The position numbers were made by a program, and so were the translations under genes. From positions 1,674,001 to 1,738,000 of the forward strand of contig CAWDEX010000001.1 of the NCBI GenBank assembly GCA_963801475.1: 64,000 nt of DNA, in the 5' to 3' direction. The DNA is from DAOMFB01 sp963801475. Its GTDB lineage: Bacteria > Acidobacteriota > Thermoanaerobaculia > UBA5066. Below the pieces are notes generated by a model, which saw only the letters and a list, made by a program, of their open reading frames with translations, had not been told where the DNA came from and searched no databases. The first letter of the stretch is position 1; each line of letters starts with the position of its first letter. Shown piece after piece: positions 25,384 to 32,929 of the stretch.

Positions 25384-25827
25384 ATGACCTCGCCGGCAGC
25401 CTCCCGACCTCCGGTCGGACTTCTCCTTCTCTCCCACGGACCGCTGGCCGCGGCCCTTCGCGAGACGCTCCTGAAGCTCGAGCCCGACGAGCCCGGAGAC
25501 GTGGGCGCCCTCTCGCTGGAGTGGGACGAGGCCCCCGGGGCGGCGAGCCGCCGGCTCGAGAAGGCGATCACGGCCGCGGACCGCGGTTCCGGCGTGGTCC
25601 TCCTGACCGATCTCTTCGGCGGCACGCCGTCCAACCTCGCGCTCGCGTTCCTCGAGCCGGGTCGGATCGAAATCGTGTCCGGCGTCAATCTCCCGATGCT
25701 GATCAAGGCCCGGGCCTACGCCCTCGAGGGAAAGGACCCGCGGGAGCTCGCCCGCGCCCTCGTCGAGCGGGGCCGGCGGGCCATTCTCGCCGCCACCGAG
25801 TTCGTCGCCGGCCCCGTCCGGAGCTGA
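25384..25827 (+). CDS. PTS EIIA component, mannose/sorbose family
   Basis: A 147-aa single-domain EIIA of the Man family. The phospho-accepting histidine is His18 in LLLLSHGPLAAALRETL. The conserved LLTDLFGGTPSNLAL and VSGVNLPMLIKA segments are present. No EIIB, EIIC or EIID follows, so it probably works as a regulatory phosphate acceptor and not in sugar uptake. It starts 1 bp after rapZ and ends 1 bp before HPr. Confidence 0.92.
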   Translation: MTSPAASRPPVGLLLLSHGPLAAALRETLLKLEPDEPGDVGALSLEWDEAPGAASRRLEKAITAADRGSGVVLLTDLFGGTPSNLALAFLEPGRIEIVSGVNLPMLIKARAYALEGKDPRELARALVERGRRAILAATEFVAGPVRS

Positions 25828-25828
25828 G

Positions 25829-26098
25829 TTGCTCGAGGAGACGATTGTCCTCAAGAACCGGCTCGGCCTCCACGCCCGCGCGGCGGCCAAGCTCGTCCAC
25901 GCGGCGGCCGGCTTCACGTGCCGGATCACGCTCGAGAAGGACGGCGACGAGGTGGACGGGAAGAGCATCCTCGGTCTGCTGCTGCTCGCCGCGAGCAAGG
26001 GGACCAGCCTCGTCCTCCGCGTCGACGGAACGGACGAAAGAGAGGCCCTCGCCGCGATGAAGGACCTCGTCGAGCGCCGCTTCGACGAGAGCGAATAG
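25829..26098 (+). CDS. ptsH: Phosphocarrier protein HPr
   Basis: HPr (89 aa) relays phosphate from EI to EIIA. His15 lies in NRLGLHARAAAKLV and the regulatory Ser46 in VDGKSILGLLLLAASKG, so both the EI-dependent and HprK-dependent sites are intact. The start is TTG at 25829, 1 bp after the EIIA stop; the N-terminus MLEETIVLKNRLGLHA is standard. Having Ser46 next to an hprK gene implies functional serine control in this Gram-negative-type cell. Confidence 0.95.
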   Translation: MLEETIVLKNRLGLHARAAAKLVHAAAGFTCRITLEKDGDEVDGKSILGLLLLAASKGTSLVLRVDGTDEREALAAMKDLVERRFDESE

Positions 26099-26118
26099 GT
26101 CGGACGGCGGTCGCGACG

Positions 26119-26124
26119 TAAAAT
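26119..26124 (+). promoter_or_regulatory. Putative -10 box TAAAAT just before the ptsI start
   Basis: TAAAAT ends 7 bp before GTG 26132, in the 33-bp gap between ptsH and ptsI. No Shine-Dalgarno sequence separates them. The spacing predicts a leaderless ptsI transcript, in addition to read-through from upstream. Confidence 0.45.
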
Positions 26125-26131
26125 CGGACGC

Positions 26132-27916
26132 GTGAAGCGGGCCCTGTCGCTCAGCGGGATTCCTGTGTCGCCCGGCGTGGCCGTCGGGCGGGCCGTCCTC
26201 TGGCTCTCCCGCGAGGACACCGCGCCGCACCGGACGCTCGAGCCCGAGGAGATCCCGGGCGAGCTGGAGCGGTTCCGGCGCGCCATCGATTCGGCCGTCG
26301 GGGAGATCCAGAGTACGGCCGCGCAGGTCCGGGAGCGGCTCGGCCCCGAGTACGCCGCGATCTTCCAGGCGCACGCGATGGTCCTCAAGGACCAAGCCTT
26401 CGTCGGTCCCGTCGAGGCGCGGATCGTGAAGGAGGCCGTCAACGCGGAGTGGGCCGTGGCCGAAACGGCGGAGGGCCTCGTGGGGAGGTTCCGCGACCTC
26501 CCCGACGAGGATCTCGCCCTCCGCGCGACCGACCTCGACGACGTTTCGAGGATCGTCCGGAAGCACCTCGGCGACGAGAGCGACAGCCGGCTCCGGATGG
26601 AGGATCTGGCCGGTGAGGCGATCGTCCTGATCGCCGACGAGCTGACCCCGTCCGACGCCGTGCGGATCCCGCGAGACCGCGTCGTCGGCTTCGCGACGGA
26701 GCGGGGCGGCGCCACCTCCCACGCGGCCATCCTGGCGCGTTCGTTCGGCATCCCCGCCGTCGTCGGCGTGCCGCGCCTTCTCGAGGCCGTGGGGGAGGAC
26801 GACCGCGTCATCGTCGACGGGCGCGACGGCATCGTCTGGCGGGAGCCGTCGGAGGAGATCCTGGGCCTGTTCCGCGACCGGCGCGCCGAGGAGGCGCTTC
26901 GGGAGAAGTCTCTCAAGGAGCGGAGCGTCTCGGGCGCCGCGACGACGACGGACGGGGTGGACATCGCGGTTTGCGCCAACATCGAGCTGACGAGCGAGGT
27001 CGCCGACGTCCTTGAATACGGCGCCGACGGCGTCGGCCTCTTCCGGTCGGAGTTCCTTTACCTCGCGGCGGGGGGCCACCACTTTCCGAACGCGGCCTCG
27101 CAGGCCGCCATCTACACCGAGGTGCTGCGGCGCCTGGCGCCGCGCCCCGTCGTCATCCGGACGTACGACCTCGGGGGAAAGAAGGGAGCCCGGCAGCTCG
27201 TCGGTGCCGACGAGTTGAACCCGGTCCTCGGGCTCCGCGGCGTCCGCCTGTGCCTGGCCCGCCCCGAGATGTTCCGGACGCAGCTGACGGCGCTCCTGAC
27301 GGCCGCGGCGGCAGGGAACCTCCGGATCCTCGTCCCGATGGTCTCCGGCGTGGAGGAGATCCGCCGCGTCCGCGCCATGCTGAACGAGGCGCGGGCCGAA
27401 CTCGTCGAGCAGGGATTGCCGGTGCCGGACAAGGTCCCCCTCGGCGCGATGATCGAGGTGCCGTCGGCGGCCCTCACGGCCGACCTCCTGGCGCCCGAGG
27501 TGGACTTCATGTCCCTCGGGACGAACGACCTGATCCAGTACACGCTCGCCGTGGACAGGGCCAACGAGACCGTCTCCGACCTCTTCCGGCCGGAGCATCC
27601 CGCGGTGCTCCGGCTGATCGCCCGCGTCGCCGACGCCGCGCGAGCGGCCAAGAAGCCGCTCAGCGTTTGCGGCGAAATGGCCGCCGACCCGAATCTCTTC
27701 CTGCTCCTCCTGGGCCTCGGAATCCGTGAGTTCTCCATGGGCCCGCGCACGGTTCCCGTCATCAAGGAGCTCGCCCGCGACGTCTCGGTCTCGGAGGCGT
27801 CCCGCGTCGCGAAGGCCGCCCTCTCCCTCAGCACTCCCGACGAGGTCGGCGCGCTTCTCGCTCTCGAGATGCGCGACCTCCTGCCGGCGGCGCGGCGCCC
27901 CCGGGCGGTGGCGTGA
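26132..27916 (+). CDS. ptsI: Phosphoenolpyruvate-protein phosphotransferase (Enzyme I)
   Basis: EI (594 aa) takes phosphate from PEP to its active histidine and passes it to HPr. The active-site motif GGATSHAAILARSFGIPAVVG places the histidine at about residue 197. The PEP-binding barrel shows GLFRSEFLYL, RTYDLGGKK, GAMIEVPSAAL, SLGTNDLIQYTLAVDR and the C-terminal CGEMAAD with the catalytic cysteine. GTG 26132 yields a normal N-terminus. The stop overlaps the cupin gene by GTGA. EI, HPr, HprK and a lone EIIA make a phosphorelay with no permease in view. Confidence 0.96.
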   Translation: MKRALSLSGIPVSPGVAVGRAVLWLSREDTAPHRTLEPEEIPGELERFRRAIDSAVGEIQSTAAQVRERLGPEYAAIFQAHAMVLKDQAFVGPVEARIVKEAVNAEWAVAETAEGLVGRFRDLPDEDLALRATDLDDVSRIVRKHLGDESDSRLRMEDLAGEAIVLIADELTPSDAVRIPRDRVVGFATERGGATSHAAILARSFGIPAVVGVPRLLEAVGEDDRVIVDGRDGIVWREPSEEILGLFRDRRAEEALREKSLKERSVSGAATTTDGVDIAVCANIELTSEVADVLEYGADGVGLFRSEFLYLAAGGHHFPNAASQAAIYTEVLRRLAPRPVVIRTYDLGGKKGARQLVGADELNPVLGLRGVRLCLARPEMFRTQLTALLTAAAAGNLRILVPMVSGVEEIRRVRAMLNEARAELVEQGLPVPDKVPLGAMIEVPSAALTADLLAPEVDFMSLGTNDLIQYTLAVDRANETVSDLFRPEHPAVLRLIARVADAARAAKKPLSVCGEMAADPNLFLLLLGLGIREFSMGPRTVPVIKELARDVSVSEASRVAKAALSLSTPDEVGALLALEMRDLLPAARRPRAVA

Positions 27917-28296
27917 GCAGCCGGCCCGCAGCCCGCGCGCCCCGCGTCGTCCCGAAGCCCTGGGGCGAGGAGCGGATCTTCGCCGAGGGGGACCGGTACG
28001 CCGGGAAGCTCCTGATGATCCGCTCCGGCGAGGCGCTCTCGCTCCAATACCACGTCGTCAAGGACGAGACGATCCACGTCCTCGAAGGCACGCTCGGCCT
28101 CCTGGTCGAGCGAGACGGCGTGCGAGAGGATCTTCTCCTCGCGCCCGGGGAGAGCTTTCACGTGGCGCCGGGAACACGGCACAGGATGTCCGCGCCCGCG
28201 GGTGACGTCCTCCTCGTGGAGGTCTCCACGCCCGATCTGGACGACGTCGTCCGGCTCGAGGACCGGTACGGGCGGCAGGGGACCTCGGCGCCATGA
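27913..28296 (+). CDS. Cupin-domain protein (mannose-6-phosphate isomerase-like)
   Basis: A 127-aa single-cupin protein. The N-terminal VPKPWGEERIFAEGDRYAGKLL and the metal-site HVVKDETIHVLEG with a second-strand GESFHVAPGTRHRM resemble the C-terminal cupin of bifunctional mannose-1-phosphate guanylyltransferase/mannose-6-phosphate isomerase. As a stand-alone domain it may act on or sense a sugar phosphate. It is fused by GTGA to ptsI and by ATGA to the next gene, linking it to the PTS relay. The reaction is not established. Confidence 0.75.
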   Translation: MSSRPAARAPRVVPKPWGEERIFAEGDRYAGKLLMIRSGEALSLQYHVVKDETIHVLEGTLGLLVERDGVREDLLLAPGESFHVAPGTRHRMSAPAGDVLLVEVSTPDLDDVVRLEDRYGRQGTSAP

Positions 28297-28994
28297 GATG
28301 GCTCCTCGCCCTCGGCTTCGTCGCCGTGGCCTCGACGGGCTCCGCCCAGGAGCCGACGCCCGGGCCCTCGTCGTCGTCCGCGCCGGTCACGTCTCCCGAC
28401 CTCTCCGCGACTCCGGCGCCCGAGCCGCGCGCCACGCCGACGGCCAGGGCCCCGGCCGCCCGGCCGATCGGAGCCGGCGGCTCGTCCCTCGCGGACATCG
28501 CACGCCGCCAGAAGGAGCAGCGGGAGCGCGAAGGGAAGAAAGCCTCTCTCGGCGTCATCAGCAACGAAAGCCTCAGGAAGAGCGGCTCGGCCGCGGACGG
28601 GGCGGCGGCCAAGGGCGGCGCGAAGACGAAGGCGAGCCCCACGCCTGCGACGCATGGCGCGACGGCGGCGGCACCGGCGACCATCCCGGAATGGCGCGAC
28701 CTGAAGGGCCGCTCCGAGGCGGACTGGCGGAAGCTCATGGCGGGGGTCCGGGACCGGATGACGGCGGCGGAAGGCCGCGTGAAGGCCCTGGAAGCCGACG
28801 CCAGGCGGTACGAGAACGACTTCTACGCCTGGAGCGACGGCAACTACCGGGACCGCGTCATTCGCCCGGCCTGGGACCAGGCGCGCACGGACCTCGCGAA
28901 CGCCCGGAAGGAGCTCGAGGCCGCGCGGACGGAGCTCACGGACCTCGAGGAGGACGCGAGAAAGTCGGGTGCGCCGCCGGGGTGGCTTCGCTGA
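28293..28994 (+). CDS. Secreted protein with C-terminal coiled coil, unknown function
   Basis: I do not recognise this 233-aa protein. It has a clear type I signal peptide (MRWLLALGFVAVASTGSAQ, cleavage expected after SAQ or SA). A Pro/Ala/Thr/Ser-rich stretch follows to residue ~65, then a basic helical region. The C-terminal domain (about 130-233) is predicted helical, with WRDLKGRSEADWRKLMAGVR and a heptad-rich ARKELEAARTELTDLEEDAR tail. It is presumably periplasmic. The overlap with the cupin gene suggests shared transcription with ptsI. Confidence 0.65.
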   Translation: MRWLLALGFVAVASTGSAQEPTPGPSSSSAPVTSPDLSATPAPEPRATPTARAPAARPIGAGGSSLADIARRQKEQREREGKKASLGVISNESLRKSGSAADGAAAKGGAKTKASPTPATHGATAAAPATIPEWRDLKGRSEADWRKLMAGVRDRMTAAEGRVKALEADARRYENDFYAWSDGNYRDRVIRPAWDQARTDLANARKELEAARTELTDLEEDARKSGAPPGWLR

Positions 28995-29034
28995 GGTCCC
29001 GGGGCAGACCACCCGGGACAGCGCGCCGTTCACG

Positions 29035-30435
29035 ATGAGGATGGAATCGTTGACCGCAAGGACCGTATTCGTCGAGACGTGGGGCTGCCAGATGAACGTG
29101 CTGGACGGGCGGCGCTTCGTCGGCCTCATGATCCGGGACGGCTACCGCGAGGCCGACGCCGCGGATTCCGCGGACGTCATCCTCCTGAACACCTGCTCCG
29201 TCCGCGACCGGGCCGAGCACAAGGTCTACGGGCAGCTCGGACGCCTCGCACGGCTGAAGAGAAAGAAGCCTGGACTGATCCTCGGGGTCTGCGGCTGCGT
29301 GGCGCAGCAGGAAGGGGAGAGGCTGCTCGCCCGGCTGCCGTACGTCGATTTCGTGCTTGGGACCGGTCGGATCGAGGCGCTTCCGTCGGTGGTCCGGAGG
29401 GTCCGCGAAGAGGGCGACCGCCCGTGCGAAACCGGCTTCCCCGCGGAGGAGGTGGCGTACACGCCCGGCGCCATCGCCCGGGACGTTCCTCACCGCGCCG
29501 CCATCACCGTCGTGGAAGGCTGCAACAAGAACTGCACGTTCTGCGTCGTCCCGTTCACGCGCGGTCGCGAGAGAAACCGGCGCCTCGGGGACGTGCTGGA
29601 GGAGAGCCGGAGCCTCCTCGACGAGGGCGTGGTCGAGATCGAGCTGCTCGGCCAGACCGTCAACGCCTACCGGGATCCGGGAGGCGCCGGGGACTTCGCC
29701 GACCTGCTTCGCGCCGTCGCGGCGCTTCCGGGGCTCCGGCGGCTCCGGTTCGTGACGTCCCATCCGAAGGACTTCACCCCGAAGCTCGTCCGCGCCCTGG
29801 CGGCATCGTCCGCCATCTGCCCGGCGCTCCACCTGCCGGTCCAGAGCGGGTCCGACACGATCCTCCGGCGGATGAAGCGTCAGTACACGCGTGCCGAGTA
29901 CCTGGCTCTCGTGGCGGACCTCCGGCGCAACGTTCCCGAGATCGCTCTTTCGACGGATCTCATCGTCGGCTTCCCCGGAGAGACCGACGGCCAGTTCGAA
30001 GAGACCTTCACGCTCCTCGACGAGGTGCGGTTCGCGCAGGTCTTCGCCTTCGGGTATTCCGCGCGTCCCGGGACCGCCGCCGCGCGGTGGGAGGCCGACG
30101 TTCCGCTCCCCGTGGCGTCGGCGCGACTGGCCCGGCTCCTCGACCGGCAGCAGGAGATCCAGCGCGAGATTCACCGGGAGTTCGAGGGTCGGGTCGTGGA
30201 GGTTCTCGTGGAGGGACGCGACCGGCAGGGACGCCGCGCTTCGGGGCGCACTCCGTGCAATCGCGTCGTCAACATCGACGGAGAGACCGACCTTCCAGCC
30301 GGGAGTTTCGCGTCCGTTCTGGTGGAGAGGGGATACCCGAACTCCCTTCTCGGACGACTCCATCGAGTCGGGTCCGGCTTCTCGGCGGGAGTCGCTGCCT
30401 CCGCGACCTCTCGGGAAGTCAGCCAGTCGGACTGA
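29035..30435 (+). CDS. miaB: tRNA-2-methylthio-N6-dimethylallyladenosine synthase
   Basis: MiaB (466 aa) is a radical-SAM methylthiotransferase that makes ms2i6A37 in tRNA. The UPF0004 domain binds an auxiliary cluster through Cys18 (WGCQMN), Cys54 (NTCSVR) and the CGC near 86-88. The radical-SAM CNKNCTFC motif lies at about 163-170, followed by PFTRGRERNRR, which is typical of MiaB over MtaB and RimO. A TRAM domain is expected at about 375-440. ATG 29035 and ATG 29041 are both possible; neither has a strong ribosome-binding site. miaA is not in the window. Confidence 0.93.
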   Translation: MRMESLTARTVFVETWGCQMNVLDGRRFVGLMIRDGYREADAADSADVILLNTCSVRDRAEHKVYGQLGRLARLKRKKPGLILGVCGCVAQQEGERLLARLPYVDFVLGTGRIEALPSVVRRVREEGDRPCETGFPAEEVAYTPGAIARDVPHRAAITVVEGCNKNCTFCVVPFTRGRERNRRLGDVLEESRSLLDEGVVEIELLGQTVNAYRDPGGAGDFADLLRAVAALPGLRRLRFVTSHPKDFTPKLVRALAASSAICPALHLPVQSGSDTILRRMKRQYTRAEYLALVADLRRNVPEIALSTDLIVGFPGETDGQFEETFTLLDEVRFAQVFAFGYSARPGTAAARWEADVPLPVASARLARLLDRQQEIQREIHREFEGRVVEVLVEGRDRQGRRASGRTPCNRVVNIDGETDLPAGSFASVLVERGYPNSLLGRLHRVGSGFSAGVAASATSREVSQSD

Positions 30436-30458
30436 GAAGTAATCTCATCAGCCCAGGC

Positions 30459-30481
30459 AAGTCACTTTGCTGCAATGACTT
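30459..30481. promoter_or_regulatory. Dyad-symmetric site upstream of the DUF151 gene promoter
   Basis: AAGTCA at 30459-30464 mirrors TGACTT at 30476-30481, and inside them TTGC (30467-30470) mirrors GCAA (30472-30475) around one base. It lies after miaB and about 37 bp before a good -35 hexamer. It could be an operator or an RNA hairpin ending miaB transcription; no T-run follows. Confidence 0.35.
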
Positions 30482-30517
30482 ACGTGTCGGCGCGTCCGAT
30501 CCCTGCAGCGTCCGTCC

Positions 30518-30546
30518 TTGAAATAGTCTTCCCGGATCCCTAGATT
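30518..30546 (+). promoter_or_regulatory. Sigma-70-type promoter for the DUF151 gene
   Basis: TTGAAA at 30518-30523, a 17-bp spacer, then TAGATT at 30541-30546. This is the best-matching -35/-10 pair I found in the window, inside the 130-bp gap after miaB. Transcription would begin near 30553, just ahead of GAGGGA and GTG 30566. Confidence 0.6.
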
Positions 30547-30565
30547 GGCAGCGAGGGAGAACTAC

Positions 30566-31051
30566 GTGACGGTCAGAATGGGAGTCAAGGCGCTCATCGT
30601 CGATCCGATCGCGAACATGCCTGTCGTCATCCTGAGGGACGACGACGAGAAAAACCTCCTGCCGATCTGGGTCGGCATCTTCGAGGCGAATGCGATCGCG
30701 CTCCAGATGGAAGGAGTCACGACGCCTCGTCCCATGACGCACGATCTTCTGAAGAGCGTGATCGAAAAGGTCGAAGGGGGCGTCGTCCGGATCGTCATCA
30801 ACGCCCTCGAGGAGAACACCTTCTACGCCCAGATTCACCTCCGGGTCGCCAATCGTGAGCTCCTCGTCGACAGCCGGCCCTCGGATGCCATCGCGCTCGC
30901 GCTCCGGACGAACGCACCGGTCTACGTGGAAGAGGAAGTTCTCGAGAAGAGCCGGCAGCACGACGAGACGCCCGACGGGCAGAACAGCGCGCGGCTCCGG
31001 AAGTGGCTCGAAGAGGTCGATCCGGACTCCCTCGGCAAGTACAAGATGTGA
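30566..31051 (+). CDS. DUF151 (bifunctional nuclease-family) protein
   Basis: A 161-aa protein of the DUF151/BFN family. Characteristic segments: LRDDDEKNLLPIWVGIFEANAIAL, RPMTHDLLKSVI, FYAQIHLRV and DSRPSDAIALALRTNAPVYV. Plant relatives are reported to have DNase and RNase activity; the bacterial role is poorly known. I chose GTG 30566, with GAGGGA 7 bp upstream. The in-frame TTG at 30545 sits inside the likely -10 element, and ATG 30578 is a shorter option. It has its own promoter and precedes parA by 81 bp. Confidence 0.9.
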   Translation: MTVRMGVKALIVDPIANMPVVILRDDDEKNLLPIWVGIFEANAIALQMEGVTTPRPMTHDLLKSVIEKVEGGVVRIVINALEENTFYAQIHLRVANRELLVDSRPSDAIALALRTNAPVYVEEEVLEKSRQHDETPDGQNSARLRKWLEEVDPDSLGKYKM

Positions 31052-31087
31052 CGCGGGTGACGGCTTCACCCCGTCTTCAGTTTCGGC

Positions 31088-31117
31088 TTGCCGCCGGCGA
31101 CACGCTGTGAATATCAT
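31088..31117 (+). promoter_or_regulatory. Putative promoter for parAB
   Basis: TTGCCG at 31088-31093, an 18-bp spacer and TATCAT at 31112-31117 lie in the 81-bp gap before parA. The predicted leader is about 10 nt. The -10 matches consensus at 5 of 6 positions. Confidence 0.45.
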
Positions 31118-31132
31118 CGCGGCCTCTCGCCG

Positions 31133-31897
31133 ATGATCATCACCATCGCGAACCAGAAGGGCGGCGTCGGAAAGACGACGACGGCCATCAACGTCTCTGC
31201 GGCTCTCGCCCAGAAGAAGCTGCGGACGCTTCTGATCGACCTCGATCCCCAGGCCAACTCCACGATGTCCTTTCTCGACCGCCGGACGATCGAGAAGTCG
31301 ATGTACGACGTCCTCACCGACCCGACGGTCCCGCTCGACGCCGTCGTCCGGGAAACGCAGCACTCGATGCTCAGCGTCGCGCCGTCGCGTATCTCGGTCG
31401 CGAAGGTGGAGTCCAAGCTCGTAGGGGAGATCGACGGTCTCTTCCGCCTCAAGGACAAGCTGCAGGGTCGTGACGGCTCTGCCCCGGTCTACGACGCAGT
31501 CGTGATCGACACGCCCCCGACGCTGGGGATCCTCACGGTCAATGCGCTCGTCGCGTCCACCCACATCCTCATCCCGATCCAGTCCTCCTACTTCGCCCTC
31601 GAAGGGACGGACGATCTGCTCGAGACGATCGAGAAGATCAAGGGACGGCCGAACCCGAACCTCCAGATCGTCGGCGTCGTCGTGACGCTCCACGACAAGC
31701 GAACGACCCTTGGACGCGATATCCGCAAGCAGATCGAATCCGTGTTCAAGGGAAAGCTCTTCCGCACGACCATCTCGAAGTCGGTCCGGCTGGAGGAGAG
31801 CCCGGCCTATCGCGAGACGATCTTCACGTTCGCGCCCCGGTCGACGGGCGCGATGGAGTACTACAGCCTCACCGAGGAGATACTTGCCCGTGTCTAG
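31133..31897 (+). CDS. parA: Chromosome-partitioning ATPase ParA (Soj-like)
   Basis: A 254-aa ParA/MinD-family ATPase that positions ParB-parS complexes on the nucleoid. A deviant Walker A ANQKGGVGKTTTAINVSAAL begins near residue 6. LIDLDPQANST and VIDTPPTLGILTVNAL are the A' and B motifs. The short N-terminus without a helix-turn-helix marks the chromosomal (type Ib/Soj) kind rather than a plasmid P1-type ParA. ATG 31133 is preferred. parB begins within its last codons. No plasmid replication genes are nearby. Confidence 0.93.
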   Translation: MIITIANQKGGVGKTTTAINVSAALAQKKLRTLLIDLDPQANSTMSFLDRRTIEKSMYDVLTDPTVPLDAVVRETQHSMLSVAPSRISVAKVESKLVGEIDGLFRLKDKLQGRDGSAPVYDAVVIDTPPTLGILTVNALVASTHILIPIQSSYFALEGTDDLLETIEKIKGRPNPNLQIVGVVVTLHDKRTTLGRDIRKQIESVFKGKLFRTTISKSVRLEESPAYRETIFTFAPRSTGAMEYYSLTEEILARV

Positions 31898-32819
31898 AAG
31901 ACGAGGCCTTCCGGAAACGTCGCGGATGCGTCATGACGCCCACTTCGTCGATCAGCTGGTCCGGGCCGACGAGCTTCCGGTCGGCCGAAGGATCCCGATC
32001 CACCTGATCGAGGCGAACCCCGACCAGCCCCGGAGCGCCATGGGAGACCTGGAAGAACTGACGAAGTCGATCGCAAGCCGCGGCGTCCTCGAGCCGATCC
32101 TCGTTCGGGCTCGGGAGGACGGACGCTTCACGATCATCTCCGGAGAGCGCCGCTATCGCGCTGCCCTCGAAGCCGGGCTCGGCGAGATCCCGTGCATCGA
32201 AATGGACGTCACCGACAGCGAGCTCCTCGAGGTGGCGCTTGTCGAGAATCTCCAGCGGAAGGATCTAACCCCGTTCGAAGAGGCCGACGGATACCGGGCG
32301 CTGAAGGAACGGTACGGATACACCCACGAGCAGATCGCCGAGGCGGTCGGAAAGTCGCGTGTCACGGTGACCGAGGCCCTCGCCATCGGAAGGCTCCCGG
32401 ATCCGGTGAAGGACGAATGTCGGCGCGCCGACATCGCTTCGAAGTCGTTCCTGCTCGAGCTCGGCCGCCTTCGCTCGGAGGAGATGATGCTGGAAGCCGT
32501 TCGCTCCTGGATGGAGGGGGCCGACGTCACGAGGGACTCGCTCCGCGACGCGAAGCGCGAGTCCCGCGGAACCGCCAAAGGGAAGCCGGCAACCCTCCGG
32601 AAGACGTACGCGTTCGACTTCATCCCGGAGGACCGCCGTTACAAGGTGAGCCTCGTCTTTCTCGGGAAGGGTCAGAAAAAGGACGACGTCCTGGCTGCGA
32701 TCCGCGACATCGCACGCCGGATCGAAGCCGGCGAGATCGACCTCGAGAAAGGGGGGCGCTTCCTCAAGCCGAAGAGCACCCCGAGGAAGCCGATCCCGGG
32801 CGACTCGTCGAAGGGCTGA
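31890..32819 (+). CDS. parB: Chromosome-partitioning protein ParB (Spo0J-like CTPase)
   Basis: ParB (309 aa) loads at parS sites as a CTP-dependent clamp. The N-terminal domain shows IEANPDQPRSAMGDLEELT and the GERRYRAALEAG nucleotide motif, then ENLQRKDLTPFEEADGY. A central helix-turn-helix follows (THEQIAEAVGKSRVTVTEAL). A C-terminal basic domain ends at KPIPGDSSKG. GTG 31890 overlaps parA by 8 bp and has GAGGAGA 9 bp upstream; TTG 31884 is an alternative. I found no parS 16-mer by eye in this window. Confidence 0.93.
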   Translation: MSRRRGLPETSRMRHDAHFVDQLVRADELPVGRRIPIHLIEANPDQPRSAMGDLEELTKSIASRGVLEPILVRAREDGRFTIISGERRYRAALEAGLGEIPCIEMDVTDSELLEVALVENLQRKDLTPFEEADGYRALKERYGYTHEQIAEAVGKSRVTVTEALAIGRLPDPVKDECRRADIASKSFLLELGRLRSEEMMLEAVRSWMEGADVTRDSLRDAKRESRGTAKGKPATLRKTYAFDFIPEDRRYKVSLVFLGKGQKKDDVLAAIRDIARRIEAGEIDLEKGGRFLKPKSTPRKPIPGDSSKG

Positions 32820-32829
32820 GGCGCGTCCA

Positions 32830-32846
32830 GGGCTGAATCGCAGCCC
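32830..32846 (+). terminator. Hairpin after parB
   Basis: GGGCTG at 32830-32835 pairs with CAGCCC at 32841-32846 across a 5-nt loop, 10 bp beyond the parB stop. No T-run follows. It likely marks the 3' end of the parAB message. Confidence 0.4.
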
Positions 32847-32880
32847 GCCGACGGAACAAGCCGGTGCCGAATGTTTTCAG

Positions 32881-32908
32881 GTGACCCGTAGGCAGGATTT
32901 AACATAAT
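32881..32908 (+). promoter_or_regulatory. Putative promoter in AT-rich patch before the LptF-LptG gene
   Basis: GTGACC at 32881-32886 and CATAAT at 32903-32908 with 16-bp spacing lie in the most AT-rich patch of the window (32898-32917). Transcription would begin about 15 nt before ATG 32930. Confidence 0.45.
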
Positions 32909-32929
32909 AAATCTTATCGGACTCTCCGC

